Assembly: GCF_902459705.1 (NCBI RefSeq)
Contig: NZ_CABPRU010000003.1
Coordinates: 186,001-250,000 of the forward strand
Direction: 5' to 3'
DNA: 64,000 bases
From: Pandoraea terrigena
GTDB taxonomy: Bacteria > Pseudomonadota > Gammaproteobacteria > Burkholderiales > Burkholderiaceae
Position 1 is the first letter of the stretch. Each line of letters opens with the position of its first letter. Made by a program: the position numbers and the translations under genes. Shown piece after piece: positions 26,538 to 37,314 of the stretch. The notes under the pieces are model-generated. The model did no database searches, was not told the DNA's origin, and saw only the letters and a list, made by a program, of their open reading frames with translations.

Positions 26538-28850
26538 TTACGCCTTCTCCACCGAAATTTCACCGAACATCGCGCCAAGCGCGGCGGATGCCGGCGTGGC
26601 TGCCGGCACGCGCACCACGTTGGCGGGCAGCGTTGCCGAGCGCGCCGCCGGCAGCGTGACCACCGCGTCGCCCTGACGCACGCGCACGGCATCACCCACG
26701 GCGAGGCCCAGGCTATCGAACAGCGCGGCCGGCAGCGTGGCACGCAAAGCCGCCTTGGCGTCATTGGTCAGTTGCAGCGACGGGGCGCGGCGCACCAGCG
26801 CGTCGGCCGCGTAGATCGGCACGTCGGCCAGACGCTCCAGCCCTTGCCCCGCTGCCGTCGGTGCGGCCAGCGCAGCCTTGGCGCGGTTGTCGAGCGAGGC
26901 GGCCGAGAAACCGGCGAGCGCTTCGTCGCGCACCTGTTCCGCGGTGTCCTGCGAGAAACCTTGCAGCTTGAGCAGATTGCCCAGCACGCGCAGGACCTTC
27001 CAGCCCGGACGCGTCTCGCCCAGCGCACGCACCACACCATTAAAGTGTTGCGGCAGGCCTTCGGCGTTGACGAACGTACCGGCCGTCTCCGTGAACGGCG
27101 CGATCGGCAGCAACACGTCGGCGTATTCGAGGCCGTGCTTGAACGGCGAAAGCGAAACGACCATCTTCGCGGCGTTCAGTGCCGTGAGCGCTTGCTTCGC
27201 ATTGGCCGCGTCATACTCCGGCTCGGCGTTGAGCAACAGGTATGCCTGGCGCGGTTGCGCAAACAGCGCGGCGGCGCCCTTCGCATTCGTGGCCTTGACC
27301 GCGTACGCGCCGACCGTGTTGGCGCCTTCGGTCAGGAAGCCCAGCGTGGCGCCGGTGATGTCAGCGATCACTTGCGCGATGGCGTGCAGTTGTGCGAATT
27401 GCGGATGCTGCACAACAGCGTTACCCAGCAGGATGGCTCGACGCTCGCCGCTCACCAGTGAAGCGGCAATGGCCCTGGCGACATCGCTGGCGCTCACGCC
27501 GGCGAGTTCGGCCGGGGCGGAAACGCCCTTGGCTGCCGCGGCGGCGACCGCGATACCGGCCAGTTCGCTCACCCAGGCGCTCGGTGCGGCGATGACTTTG
27601 TTGGCGAGCTTCACCAGCAGATCGTCGTCCGAGCCATGCAGCACATGCAGTTGACCACCAGCCTTCACGGCAGCGCGCAGACGCGCGGCGAACAGCGGAT
27701 GATCCTTGCGCAGGAACGAGCCCACGACCAGCGCGCTTTGCAGCTTGTCGAGATCCGCGATCGGCAGGCCGAGCCACGGGGCACCCTGCGTGCCGCCCGA
27801 CACGTCCGCCTGACGCAGGCGGAAGTCGACGTTCTCGCTACCCAAGGCGCGCACGAACTTCTGCAGCAGGTGCAGTTCTTCGATCGTGGCGTGCGGCGAG
27901 GCCAGCCCGGCGACGGCATCGGCGCCGTGATCGCGGATGATGTCCGTCAGGCCGTGACCGACATACTCGAGCGCCGTCTGCCAGTCGACTTCGTGCCACT
28001 CACCGCCTTGCTTGAGCATCGGCTTGGTGAGGCGCTCGTCACTGTTCAGGCCCTCGTACGAGAAGCGATCCTTGTCCGAGATCCAGCATTCGTTGAGCGC
28101 TTCGTTCTCGAGCGGCACAACGCGCATGACCTTGTTGTTCTTCACTTGCACCACGAGATTCGCACCCACGCCATCGTGAGGGCTCACTGACTTGCGACGC
28201 GACAGCTCCCATGTGCGGGCGCTGTAGCGGAACGGCTTCGACGTCAGGGCACCCACCGGGCACAGGTCGATCATGTTGCCCGAGAGTTCGGAGTCGACCG
28301 TCTTGCCGACGAACGACGTGATTTCCGAGTGCTCGCCGCGCCCCAGCATGCCGAATTCCATGACGCCAGCCACTTCCTGGCCGAAACGTACACAGCGGGT
28401 GCAGTGGATGCAGCGCGACATCTCTTCCATCGAGATGAGCGGGCCCACGTTCTTGTGGAACACCACGCGCTTCTCTTCCTGATAGCGCGAGGCCGACTTG
28501 CCGTAACCGACGGCCAGGTCCTGCAGTTGGCACTCGCCCCCCTGATCGCAGATCGGACAATCGAGCGGGTGGTTGATCAGCAGGAATTCCATCACCGATT
28601 GCTGCGCCTTCACAGCCTTCTCGGAGTTGGTTCGCACGATCATGCCATTGGCCACCGGCGTTGCGCAGGCCGGCACGGCCTTCGGGGCCTTCTCGACCTC
28701 GACCAGGCACATGCGGCAGTTCGCGGCGATGGACAGCTTCTTGTGGTAACAGAAGTGGGGAATATAGGTGCCGTTCTTCTTGGCAGCCTGGATCACCATG
28801 CTGCCTTCGGGCACCTCGACCTTTTGGCCGTCAATTTCGATTTCAACCAT
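26538..28850 (-). CDS. nuoG: NADH-quinone oxidoreductase subunit G
   Basis: The 770-residue iron-sulfur subunit has an N-terminal 2Fe-2S ferredoxin domain (CYHKKLSIAANCRMC..C), the His-coordinated cluster region with CPICDQGGECQLQD (about residues 98-111), a further 4Fe-4S set (CIHCTRCVRFGQEVAG, then C in MIDLCPVG) and a molybdopterin-oxidoreductase-like C-terminal domain without cofactor. It carries electrons from NuoF toward NuoI. The C-terminal third is alanine-rich and diverged, as is usual for the family. Confidence 0.97.
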   Translation of the reverse strand: MVEIEIDGQKVEVPEGSMVIQAAKKNGTYIPHFCYHKKLSIAANCRMCLVEVEKAPKAVPACATPVANGMIVRTNSEKAVKAQQSVMEFLLINHPLDCPICDQGGECQLQDLAVGYGKSASRYQEEKRVVFHKNVGPLISMEEMSRCIHCTRCVRFGQEVAGVMEFGMLGRGEHSEITSFVGKTVDSELSGNMIDLCPVGALTSKPFRYSARTWELSRRKSVSPHDGVGANLVVQVKNNKVMRVVPLENEALNECWISDKDRFSYEGLNSDERLTKPMLKQGGEWHEVDWQTALEYVGHGLTDIIRDHGADAVAGLASPHATIEELHLLQKFVRALGSENVDFRLRQADVSGGTQGAPWLGLPIADLDKLQSALVVGSFLRKDHPLFAARLRAAVKAGGQLHVLHGSDDDLLVKLANKVIAAPSAWVSELAGIAVAAAAAKGVSAPAELAGVSASDVARAIAASLVSGERRAILLGNAVVQHPQFAQLHAIAQVIADITGATLGFLTEGANTVGAYAVKATNAKGAAALFAQPRQAYLLLNAEPEYDAANAKQALTALNAAKMVVSLSPFKHGLEYADVLLPIAPFTETAGTFVNAEGLPQHFNGVVRALGETRPGWKVLRVLGNLLKLQGFSQDTAEQVRDEALAGFSAASLDNRAKAALAAPTAAGQGLERLADVPIYAADALVRRAPSLQLTNDAKAALRATLPAALFDSLGLAVGDAVRVRQGDAVVTLPAARSATLPANVVRVPAATPASAALGAMFGEISVEKA

Positions 28851-28879
28851 AGCGGTTCAATGCCAAGCGTCAAAAGGGA

Positions 28880-30172
28880 TTAGTGAGCGCCGACCAAGCA
28901 ATGCTTGTGCTCGACGTGGTAGGCGAACTCGTCCCAGAAGTGTTTGAGCATGCCGCGCACTGGCATCGCTGCGGCGTCGCCCAGCGCGCAAATGGTGCGG
29001 CCCATGATGTTCTCGGCCACCGAGTTGAGCAGGTCCAGGTCTTCCTGGCGGCCTTCACCGTGTTCGATACGATTGACCACGCGCCACAGCCAGCCCGTGC
29101 CCTCACGGCACGGCGTGCACTGACCGCACGATTCTTCGTAGTAGAAGTACGACAGGCGCAGCAGCGAGCGCACCATGCAGCGCGTCTCGTCCATCACGAT
29201 CACGGCGCCCGAGCCCAGCATCGATCCAGCCTTGGCGATACTGTCGTAGTCCATCGTGGTTTCCATCATCAGCCCGGCCGGCACGACCGGTGCCGACGAG
29301 CCCCCCGGAATCACGGCCTTGAGCGGCTTGCCGCCACGCATACCACCAGCGAGTTCCAGCAGTTCGGGGAACGGCGTGCCGAGCGGCACTTCGTAGTTAC
29401 CCGGCAGCGCGACGTCGCCCGACACCGAGAAGATCTTGGTGCCGCCGTTGTTCGGCTTGCCCATCTCCAGGTACTGCTGCGGGCCGGTAGCCAGCAGGAA
29501 CGGGACAGCAGCGAACGTCTCGGTGTTGTTGATGGTCGTGGGCTTGCCGTACAGACCGAAGCTCGCCGGGAACGGCGGCTTGAAGCGCGGCTGGCCTTTC
29601 TTGCCTTCGAGCGATTCGAGCAGCGCGGTCTCTTCGCCACAGATGTACGCGCCATAGCCATGGTGAGCGTGCAACTCGAACGAGAAGTCCGTGCCGAGGA
29701 TGTTCTCGCCCAGATAACCGGCCGCGCGCGCTTCCTCCAGCGCCTCTTCGAAGCGTTCGTACACTTCGTAGATCTCGCCGTGGATGTAGTTGTAACCGAC
29801 GGTGATGCCCATGGCGAAACCGCCGATGGCCATGCCTTCGATCAGCGCATGCGGGTTGTAGCGCAGGATGTCGCGATCCTTGAACGTGCCGGGTTCGCCT
29901 TCGTCCGAGTTACAGACGAGATACTTCTGCCCCGGGAACGCACGCGGCATGAAGCTCCACTTCAGGCCGGTCGGAAAGCCTGCGCCGCCACGGCCACGCA
30001 GACCCGACGCCTTGACGTCGGCGATGACCTGCTCCGGCGTGAGGCCCTCTTTCAGGATACGGGCAAGCTGCTGGTAACCGCCGCGCTTGACGTAATCTTC
30101 AAGGTGCCAGTTCTCGCCATTGAGATCGGCGAGGATCAGCGGTTTGATGTGACGATTGTGCAGCGACGTCAT
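28880..30172 (-). CDS. nuoF: NADH-quinone oxidoreductase subunit F
   Basis: The 430-residue subunit binds NADH, FMN and cluster N3. Visible motifs are [18 protein letters not shown] for [24 protein letters not shown], and the 4Fe-4S site [14 protein letters not shown] with a further C-terminal cysteine region. The start at 30172 overlaps the nuoE stop by four bases (ATGA), which excludes the longer frame from 30250. Confidence 0.97.
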   Translation of the reverse strand: MTSLHNRHIKPLILADLNGENWHLEDYVKRGGYQQLARILKEGLTPEQVIADVKASGLRGRGGAGFPTGLKWSFMPRAFPGQKYLVCNSDEGEPGTFKDRDILRYNPHALIEGMAIGGFAMGITVGYNYIHGEIYEVYERFEEALEEARAAGYLGENILGTDFSFELHAHHGYGAYICGEETALLESLEGKKGQPRFKPPFPASFGLYGKPTTINNTETFAAVPFLLATGPQQYLEMGKPNNGGTKIFSVSGDVALPGNYEVPLGTPFPELLELAGGMRGGKPLKAVIPGGSSAPVVPAGLMMETTMDYDSIAKAGSMLGSGAVIVMDETRCMVRSLLRLSYFYYEESCGQCTPCREGTGWLWRVVNRIEHGEGRQEDLDLLNSVAENIMGRTICALGDAAAMPVRGMLKHFWDEFAYHVEHKHCLVGAH

Positions 30173-30669
30173 GCTTTCTCTCCCGCGGCGCCCTTGGCCT
30201 TCAGCTCGTCGATGAGCGCGTCGACCTTGTCTTCGTTCATGAAGCCGCACATGCGATGGTTATTCACCAGCATGACGGGAGCGTCGCCGCAAGCCCCCAT
30301 GCACTCGCCTTCCTTGACCGTGAAGAGACCATCTGGCGTGACGTCGTTGTAGTCGACGCCCAGCTTCTCCTTCAGGTACTTGGCCATCTCTTCGCCGCGC
30401 GTGAGCTGGCAAGGCAGGTTCGTGCACACGGTCAACTTGAACTTGCCCACGGGGCTCGTGTTGAACATGGTGTAGAAGGTTGCGACCTCTTGCACCGCGA
30501 CTGCGGGCATCTCGAGGTAGTCCGCCACGAATTGCATCACTTCGGGCGACAACCAGCCTTTCTCGACCTGCGCGACGGCAAGGGCGTGCATCACCGCCGA
30601 CTGTTTCTGGTCGGCAGGGTATTTGGCAACGGCACGGTCGATTTTCTTCAGGGCTTCGGGAGAAAGCAT
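30169..30669 (-). CDS. nuoE: NADH-quinone oxidoreductase subunit E
   Basis: The 166-residue thioredoxin-fold subunit holds the 2Fe-2S cluster N1a through CTNLPC (about residues 86-91) and the second pair in [12 protein letters not shown]. It forms the NADH-input module with NuoF, with which it overlaps by four bases. It is preceded by an unusually long 171-base gap after nuoD that contains two hairpins. Confidence 0.97.
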   Translation of the reverse strand: MLSPEALKKIDRAVAKYPADQKQSAVMHALAVAQVEKGWLSPEVMQFVADYLEMPAVAVQEVATFYTMFNTSPVGKFKLTVCTNLPCQLTRGEEMAKYLKEKLGVDYNDVTPDGLFTVKEGECMGACGDAPVMLVNNHRMCGFMNEDKVDALIDELKAKGAAGEKA

Positions 30670-30714
30670 TTCCGATCCGACGGTTCTCTAAAACGTTATC
30701 CCCGCTCGCGCCAG

Positions 30715-30746
30715 CGCGGGTGAGCCGGTTTTTTCGGCCACCCGCG
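30715..30746 (-). other. Two-stage hairpin in the nuoD-nuoE gap
   Basis: CGCGGGTG at 30715-30722 pairs with CACCCGCG at 30739-30746, and an inner GCCG/CGGC stem (30724-30727 with 30735-30738) encloses a run of six Ts (As on the message). There is no T tract after the stem on the minus strand. It may affect message stability or nuoE translation, being 46 bases before the nuoE start. Confidence 0.6.
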
Positions 30747-30812
30747 ACTCACAGGCACGGCAACTGGAACGGCAATGGCATCGACCTGCGAAACCCTGCC
30801 GAATCAAAACTT

Positions 30813-30833
30813 GCGGGCGCCAGAGGCGCCCGC
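30813..30833 (-). terminator. Terminator-like hairpin directly after nuoD
   Basis: A perfect 9-bp stem (GCGGGCGCC at 30813-30821 with GGCGCCCGC at 30825-30833) has a 3-base loop and begins 7 bases after the nuoD stop. On the minus strand it is followed by AAGTTTTGA, a weak U tract. It looks like an attenuator inside the operon. Confidence 0.6.
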
Positions 30834-30840
30834 TGCGCAT

Positions 30841-32094
<1,254 letters not shown>

Positions 32095-32103
32095 AAGGCC
32101 ACC

Positions 32104-32703
32104 TTAATGTTTCAGACCGGCGTAATGCGATTCGCGGATGATGCGCGGCGTGATTTCGCGCGGCTCGATCGTCACCGGCTGGTAGATCACCCGCTTCTGC
32201 TCGGGGTCGTAACGCATCTCGACATAACCCGAGGTCGGGAAGTCCTTGCGGAACGGGTGACCGATAAAGCCGTAGTCCGTCAGAATCCGGCGCAGATCCG
32301 GGTGACCTTCGAACACGATGCCAACCAGGTCGAACGCTTCGCGCTCGAACCAGTTGGCCGAACTCCACAGATCGATCAGCGACGCCACGACCGGCAGATC
32401 GTCGTCCGGTGCGAACACGCGCACACGCAGACGCCAGTTGTGGGTCAGCGAGAGCAGATGCGAGACCGCGGCGTAACGCGGGCCGTCGTAGGCACCGTCG
32501 CCATAGGCCGAGTAGTCCAGGCCAGCAACGTCCATCAACTGCTCGAACTTCAGCTCGGGATGATCGCGCAGCGTGCGCGCCACCTCGAGATAGTCGCTCG
32601 CCTTGACGGTCAGCGTCAGCTCGTCGAGGGCTTCCACCAACAGCTCGGCGCGGGCGCCAAGCACGTTTTGCAGGGTGGTCTTGAGTTGTTGTAGTGTAGA
32701 CAT
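32104..32703 (-). CDS. nuoC: NADH-quinone oxidoreductase subunit C
   Basis: The 199-residue 30-kDa-type subunit of complex I has the signature [10 protein letters not shown]-like segment ([22 protein letters not shown] read in two parts, about residues 119-140) and [14 protein letters not shown] near the end. It packs against NuoD in the peripheral arm and contains no cofactor. It lies 12 bases after nuoB. Confidence 0.96.
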   Translation of the reverse strand: MSTLQQLKTTLQNVLGARAELLVEALDELTLTVKASDYLEVARTLRDHPELKFEQLMDVAGLDYSAYGDGAYDGPRYAAVSHLLSLTHNWRLRVRVFAPDDDLPVVASLIDLWSSANWFEREAFDLVGIVFEGHPDLRRILTDYGFIGHPFRKDFPTSGYVEMRYDPEQKRVIYQPVTIEPREITPRIIRESHYAGLKH

Positions 32704-32715
32704 GGGCGGGGGCGG

Positions 32716-33195
32716 TTATTTGCGCGCGATCGTCGCAGTCCGCTTGATCTTCGACTGCAACTGGATGATGCCGTAGACGAGCGCCTCGGCCGTCGGCGGA
32801 CAGCCCGGCACGTAGACGTCGACCGGCACGATGCGATCGCAACCGCGCACCACCGAGTAGGAATAGTGATAGTAGCCGCCGCCATTGGCGCATGACCCCA
32901 TCGAGATCACCCAGCGCGGCTCGGCCATCTGGTCGTACACCTTGCGCAGCGCAGGTGCCATCTTGTTGCACAGCGTACCGGCCACGATCATCACGTCCGA
33001 CTGACGCGGGCTCGGGCGGAACACCACGCCAAACCGGTCCAGATCGTAACGCGCCGCGCCGGCGTGCATCATTTCGACGGCACAGCAGGCCAGACCGAAT
33101 GTCATCGGCCACAGCGACCCCGTGCGCGTCCAGTTGATGAGTTTGTCAGCCGTCGTGGTGACGAACCCTTCGCGCAAAACCCCTTCGATGCTCAT
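32716..33195 (-). CDS. nuoB: NADH-quinone oxidoreductase subunit B
   Basis: The 159-residue subunit holds cluster N2, the last electron carrier before quinone. The tandem cysteines in [10 protein letters not shown], plus [11 protein letters not shown] and [11 protein letters not shown], are the four ligands. Length and the N-terminal leader agree with other betaproteobacterial NuoB proteins. Confidence 0.97.
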   Translation of the reverse strand: MSIEGVLREGFVTTTADKLINWTRTGSLWPMTFGLACCAVEMMHAGAARYDLDRFGVVFRPSPRQSDVMIVAGTLCNKMAPALRKVYDQMAEPRWVISMGSCANGGGYYHYSYSVVRGCDRIVPVDVYVPGCPPTAEALVYGIIQLQSKIKRTATIARK

Positions 33196-33243
33196 ATGCT
33201 TACCCTGAATCCTTCTGCAATGCAGCCAACAACGTTGACGGTT

Positions 33244-33603
33244 TTATTCCCAGTCAAGCGCACCGCGCTTCCACAGGAACACGAAACCGACCAGCAGCTC
33301 AAGCAGGAAACCCATCATGGAGATAAAGCCCACCCAGCCGATATCGCGCAGGGCGACGCCCCACGGAAACAGAAATGCCGTTTCAAGATCGAACAGGATG
33401 AAAAGGATGGCGACGAGATAGTAGCGCACATCAAACTTCATGCGCGCGTCTTCGAATGCCTCGAAGCCACACTCGTATGGAGAGAGTTTTGCGCTGTCGG
33501 GTTTGTTGGGGCCGAGGAATTTACCGACCCCAATCAGCAGCGCCCCAAGACCGCCACCTACCAGAAGAAACAGCAGGACGGGATAATAGGTTCCGAGGTT
33601 CAA
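33244..33603 (-). CDS. nuoA: NADH-quinone oxidoreductase subunit A
   Basis: The 119-residue protein has three membrane helices and the ND3 loop [23 protein letters not shown] read in two parts (conserved Cys in YECGFE), followed by [14 protein letters not shown]. No ATG fits: the family length and N-terminus ([13 protein letters not shown]) point to TTG at 33603, with AGAGGG five bases upstream. Longer frames from 33645 or 33723 would run into the terminator after the tRNA gene. This is the first gene of the nuo operon. Confidence 0.93.
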   Translation of the reverse strand: MNLGTYYPVLLFLLVGGGLGALLIGVGKFLGPNKPDSAKLSPYECGFEAFEDARMKFDVRYYLVAILFILFDLETAFLFPWGVALRDIGWVGFISMMGFLLELLVGFVFLWKRGALDWE

Positions 33604-33682
33604 CTCTACCCTCTTTTTGGTTAGTCCAAAAACCGCTCTCGTCATTGGCGTGGGGGCCAAAAAGCGGATGAACAGTGAGCAC

Positions 33683-33723
33683 AAAATAAAATGCCAGCCA
33701 AAGCATAAACGCAAGGCTGGCAT
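33683..33723 (-). terminator. Rho-independent terminator after tRNA-Leu, ahead of nuoA
   Basis: On the minus strand a 9-bp stem (33715-33723 with 33691-33699) is followed by TTTTATTTTG. It starts 11 bases after the tRNA 3' end and lies about 80 bases before the nuoA start, so it separates the tRNA transcript from the nuo message unless there is read-through. Confidence 0.85.
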
Positions 33724-33733
33724 CGGAGAACTG

Positions 33734-33818
33734 TGGTGCCGACGGCGAGACTCGAACTCGCACAGCTTTCGCCACTACCCCCTCAAGATAGCGTGTCTAC
33801 CAATTTCACCACGTCGGC
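33734..33818 (-). tRNA. tRNA-Leu (anticodon GAG)
   Basis: The 85-base class II tRNA folds completely: acceptor stem GCCGACG with CGTCGGC, D arm with TGG..TTGGTAGAC, anticodon stem CTATC/GGTAG with loop TTGAGGG (anticodon GAG), a long variable arm (GGC-GAAA-GCT) and T arm GCGAG-TTCGAGT-CTCGC. CCA is encoded at 33734-33736. It sits between secG and nuoA, the standard betaproteobacterial position. Confidence 0.97.
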
Positions 33819-33867
33819 ATTCAAATTCTGCAATCCGCCGTCACTTACGAATCGCTTCAAGACCGCT

Positions 33868-33896
33868 ATATTAGCGCTCTTCAGCATTTTGTTCAA
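33868..33896 (-). promoter_or_regulatory. Sigma-70 promoter of tRNA-Leu
   Basis: On the minus strand TTGAAC (33896-33891) and TAATAT (33873-33868) are separated by exactly 17 bases. Transcription would begin near 33861, about 43 bases before the tRNA 5' end. This is the clearest promoter in the window. Confidence 0.8.
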
Positions 33897-33961
33897 CGCA
33901 CAAATCGATTTTTTTTCGATTTTCTTTACAGCTTATTACACGTCACAAAGCATGCCGCGAA

Positions 33962-34330
33962 TCACTTCGGCACGTCTTGCGGATTGGCCACCGAAGCGGG
34001 CGCCGGGGCACTTGCTGCGGCCACGCCCGACGTCGTCATCGGCGATGTCGCCGCCGGCAAATTACCAAGGACACCGATGTTTGCCGCCGGCTTGTACGAA
34101 CCGAGATACGTGAGACCCAGCGTGCTCGCGAAGAACACGGCCGCCAGGACAGCCGTGGTGCGCGACAGGAAGTTTGCGGAACCCGACGCACCGAAGAGAC
34201 TGCCCGACGAACCGCTACCGAACGCAGCGCCCATGTCGGCACCCTTGCCATGCTGGAGCAACACCAGACCGATGATGCCCAGCGCGGAAAGCACCTGCAC
34301 CACGATCAACAACGTTTTCAACAACCCCAT
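33962..34330 (-). CDS. secG: Preprotein translocase subunit SecG
   Basis: The 122-residue protein has two membrane helices (LLIVVQVLSALGIIGLVLLQ and the helix around AVLAAVFFASTLGLTYL) joined by the glycine/serine-rich loop HGKGADMGAAFGSGSSGSLF, which is typical of SecG, the auxiliary subunit of the SecYEG channel. The C-terminus is an Ala/Pro-rich extension. The start at 34330 fits the family; the longer frame adds 16 unrelated residues. It lies 92 bases after tpiA. Confidence 0.95.
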   Translation of the reverse strand: MGLLKTLLIVVQVLSALGIIGLVLLQHGKGADMGAAFGSGSSGSLFGASGSANFLSRTTAVLAAVFFASTLGLTYLGSYKPAANIGVLGNLPAATSPMTTSGVAAASAPAPASVANPQDVPK

Positions 34331-34422
34331 CTCATCACCCGTATAGAAGAATCCAATTTGCCGTGCATTTTGGTGCACTGCATCATGACTATTTCATGCC
34401 GTTACCATGCCCGGCATTGACG

Positions 34423-35223
34423 TCAGCGCGGCAGACCCGCCTCGCAAATCGCCAGAAAATCTGCCGCCTTCAATGCCGCGCCGCCGATCAACCCGCCATC
34501 GACGTCCGCCATCGAAAACAGCTCCGCCGCGTTATCCGGCTTCACACTGCCGCCGTACAACACCGCCACATCCGTGACCGACTCACCCTTCGCGCGCAAC
34601 AACGAGCGCAGGTGCGCATGCACTTCCTGTGCCTCGGCCGACGTCGCCGTCTTGCCCGTGCCGATCGCCCAGACCGGTTCATAGGCCACGACGATCCGCA
34701 CGGCTTGCGCCACAGTCAGCGCTGCGAGCACCGCATCGAGCTGACGCGCCACGACGGCCTTCGTCTCGCCGGCCTCGCGCTCGGCAAGCGTCTCGCCGAC
34801 GCACACGATCGGTGTCATGCCCGCGTCGAGCACACGCACGGTCTTTGCCGCGACGCCCGCATCGGTCTCGCCGTGATAAGTGCGGCGCTCCGAGTGACCC
34901 ACGATCACGAACTGCGCGCCGAACTCGGCAATCATCGGGGCAGAGACTTCGCCCGTGTAGGCACCGCCCACCTGAGCCGAGACATCCTGCGCACCGAAGC
35001 CCAGCACCTGCCCTGAGAGACGAACCTGGCATTGGGCGAGATAGGGGAACGGCACACACACGGCCGCCGTCACGCCTGGGGCGCTCAACACCGGCGACGC
35101 CAGCAGGTCGCCCAGCAGCGCCTCATTGCCGGCCAGACTGCCATGCAGTTTCCAATTGCCCACGACGAGCTTGCCAGCCTTGCGGCCAAGGGTGCGAGCC
35201 GAAGCCGCAGTACCGATTGTCAC
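34423..35223 (-). CDS. tpiA: Triosephosphate isomerase
   Basis: The protein (266 residues from this GTG) interconverts dihydroxyacetone phosphate and glyceraldehyde 3-phosphate. The catalytic residues are in GNWKLHG (Lys), VIVGHSERR (His) and [14 protein letters not shown] (Glu), with the phosphate loop [11 protein letters not shown] prefer GTG at 35223 with GGGGGA upstream; an ATG at 35262 gives 279 residues but has no ribosome site. It precedes secG, as usual in this group. Confidence 0.93.
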   Translation of the reverse strand: MTIGTAASARTLGRKAGKLVVGNWKLHGSLAGNEALLGDLLASPVLSAPGVTAAVCVPFPYLAQCQVRLSGQVLGFGAQDVSAQVGGAYTGEVSAPMIAEFGAQFVIVGHSERRTYHGETDAGVAAKTVRVLDAGMTPIVCVGETLAEREAGETKAVVARQLDAVLAALTVAQAVRIVVAYEPVWAIGTGKTATSAEAQEVHAHLRSLLRAKGESVTDVAVLYGGSVKPDNAAELFSMADVDGGLIGGAALKAADFLAICEAGLPR

Positions 35224-35371
35224 GCCTGATCCCCCAATGCATAAGGACGAAAAACCTCTCATTCTAGTGCGTCAGGGGCATGGGGGTCAATTTCGACGGC
35301 CGTCAAACGCGAGAATCCGCATGAAATGAGGCTTTCACGCAGATGCGCCTCGTCGGCCGACGTGAGTTGCC

Positions 35372-36376
35372 TTACCAGGTCAGCACGATCTTCCCGACGT
35401 GCGTACTCGTTTCCATCAACGCATGGGCTTTGTCCGCTTGTTCGGCCGGGAACGTCTGATAAATCACGGGCCGGATCTTGCCTGCCGCGAACAACGGCCA
35501 GACCTTTTCGTAGAGGTTCTGTGCGATCGCCGCCTTGAAAGCCACCGAGCGCGGGCGCAGCGTCGAGCCGGTGACCGTCAGGCGGCGGCGCAGCAGCGCG
35601 CCCATGTCCAGCGTCGCCTTGCTGCCGCCGAGCAACGCGATGACCGCGATGCGCCCGTCGAACGCCAGCGCCTGCACTTCACGCGGCAGGTAGTCGCCGC
35701 CCACCATGTCAAGCACGACATCCACGCCGCGATCGCCGGTGAGCGCCTTCGTCACGGCGACGAAGTCTTCGGTCTTGTAATTGATGCCCCGCTCCGCGCC
35801 GAGCGCTTCGCACGCGCGAGCCTTCTCGTCGGAGCCGGCGGTTGCGAACACGCGATGGCCCAGCGCCACGCCGAGCTGGATCGCCGTCACGCCGATACCG
35901 CTCGTGCCCCCTTGCACCAGGAGCGTCTCCTTTTCGCCCGACTCGGTCTCACCAAGGCGAGCGCGATCGAACACGTTGCTCCACACGGTGAAGAAAGTCT
36001 CCGGCAGCGACGCCGCCTCCACGTCCGACAGCCCTTGCGGCACCGGCAGCACCTGCGCGAGCGGCGCCGCGCAATACTCGGCATAGCCACCACCCTGCAC
36101 GAGCGCGCACACGCGCGAGCCGACTTTCAATCCCCAGCGGTTGTCCGGGCCGTCGAGCACGCCGTCGACGATCTCGCCCGCCACTTCAAGCCCGGGCAAG
36201 TCCGACGCGCCCGGCGGCACGGGGTACTGACCGATGCGCTGAAGCACATCGGGACGGTTCACGCCCGACGCCGTCACCTTGATGAGCACCTCGCCCGGCT
36301 TGAGTTCGGGGCGCGGCCGCTCGGCGCGCTTGAGCACGTCCGGTGCACCATATTGGGTAATCTCGATCGCCTTCAT
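35372..36376 (-). CDS. NAD(P)H-quinone oxidoreductase (PIG3-like zinc-free MDR family)
   Basis: The 334-residue protein begins MKAIEITQYGAPDVL and has the medium-chain dehydrogenase layout. An N-terminal GroES-like domain (ASGVNRPDVLQRIGQYP, LPGLEVAGEI) is followed by a Rossmann domain with VQGGTSGIGVTAIQLG (about residues 143-158). No catalytic zinc ligands are visible, which fits quinone reductases of the PIG3/QOR group. The ATG at 36376 has GAGGA 8 bases upstream. Confidence 0.9.
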   Translation of the reverse strand: MKAIEITQYGAPDVLKRAERPRPELKPGEVLIKVTASGVNRPDVLQRIGQYPVPPGASDLPGLEVAGEIVDGVLDGPDNRWGLKVGSRVCALVQGGGYAEYCAAPLAQVLPVPQGLSDVEAASLPETFFTVWSNVFDRARLGETESGEKETLLVQGGTSGIGVTAIQLGVALGHRVFATAGSDEKARACEALGAERGINYKTEDFVAVTKALTGDRGVDVVLDMVGGDYLPREVQALAFDGRIAVIALLGGSKATLDMGALLRRRLTVTGSTLRPRSVAFKAAIAQNLYEKVWPLFAAGKIRPVIYQTFPAEQADKAHALMETSTHVGKIVLTW

Positions 36377-36794
36377 CGTGTCTGTCCTCGGTTGTCTGGG
36401 CGACGCCCCCGCATCCACGCGGGCCGCCTGTCTCATTAGGGTCGCGACGGTCATGCGGCCGCGATGCGAGCCGAGCGCTGCGCACCTGCCATACCACAGA
36501 CCTTGCGTGAAAATTGTGCCGAGCCGGTACCTTATCACCGACGGCGTGATCGCGTTGGCCGTCGACGCGGGCCTCGGTAGCATTCGGAATCAAACAGGCT
36601 TATTCGGGACAATTGGCGGCGTAGTGCTGGAGCCGCTGGGGCCGTTGGAGCAATGCTGGAGCAGAGCGAGGGACTTGCAGGACGCGGGCGCGTCGCGTGC
36701 GATCGCGAGACCGCGCGCGACGCGCCGGGTTATCCCCAAAAGCGGGGCGCCAACGACCCGCAGGCCCGTCGGCGCCCCCCTCGCCCAGACGCCG
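36377..36794. other. Gap between LuxR-type gene and quinone oxidoreductase gene
   Basis: This 418-base stretch holds no convincing gene on either strand. It is presumably the promoter region of the oxidoreductase gene and the 3' flank of the LuxR-type gene, but I can identify no clear promoter or terminator in it. Confidence 0.5.
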
Positions 36795-37166
36795 TCAGGC
36801 GACGCCTTCCGATCCTTCGTCGATCAGCCCGTGCCGTATGGCGTAGTCGATCAATTCCGCATGATCGTCGAGTCCGAGCTTGTGCTGGATATGTGCAACG
36901 TGTGATGCGATCGTCCGCTCGCTCAAATGCATCGCGTGCGCGACTTCATTGACGGCCAGACCGTCGACCAGCATGTGAAACACTTCATTTTCGCGAATCG
37001 ACAAGCTCAAGTGCCTCGACTTGTCGTCATGCGCATCGGCGTCGTGCCGCGCGCGCGGCCGCCGATGCGAAGCCTGCGGTGGCTCACGGCGCGCCCCGGG
37101 TTCGCGCCACCCTGCGTCGGAAGCCGCCCGCGTTGCTGCCCGGCTTCGTCCGCCTTCGACTTTCAT
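36795..37166 (-). CDS. Orphan LuxR-type helix-turn-helix regulator
   Basis: The 123-residue protein has only one recognisable domain, a LuxR/GerE DNA-binding domain (LSIRENEVFHMLVDGLAVNE, MHLSERTIASHVAHIQHKLG, about residues 55-105). The first 50 residues are an Arg/Ala-rich, probably disordered segment instead of a receiver or ligand-binding domain. An AGGAGG five bases before the ATG makes the start firm. It lies 148 bases downstream of the interrupted diguanylate cyclase gene on the same strand, so the two may once have shared a signalling role. Confidence 0.85.
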   Translation of the reverse strand: MKVEGGRSRAATRAASDAGWREPGARREPPQASHRRPRARHDADAHDDKSRHLSLSIRENEVFHMLVDGLAVNEVAHAMHLSERTIASHVAHIQHKLGLDDHAELIDYAIRHGLIDEGSEGVA

Positions 37167-37314
37167 GCCTGCCTCCTGTGAAGAAAGGTCCCACGCCCGA
37201 GCACCGTGCGCCGCACGTCGAGGCGAACGGATGGCGTCGCCTATTGTGCGTCAGACAATTCACGCCCGTATCGTCAGGGAAGCTGATCGCCGTCGCGCAA
37301 TTGATTGGTTGTCC

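Noticed and set aside
36377-36794. Gene in the 418-base gap near the LuxR-type gene
   Set aside because: Open frames exist on both strands but without ribosome sites, domains or plausible composition.
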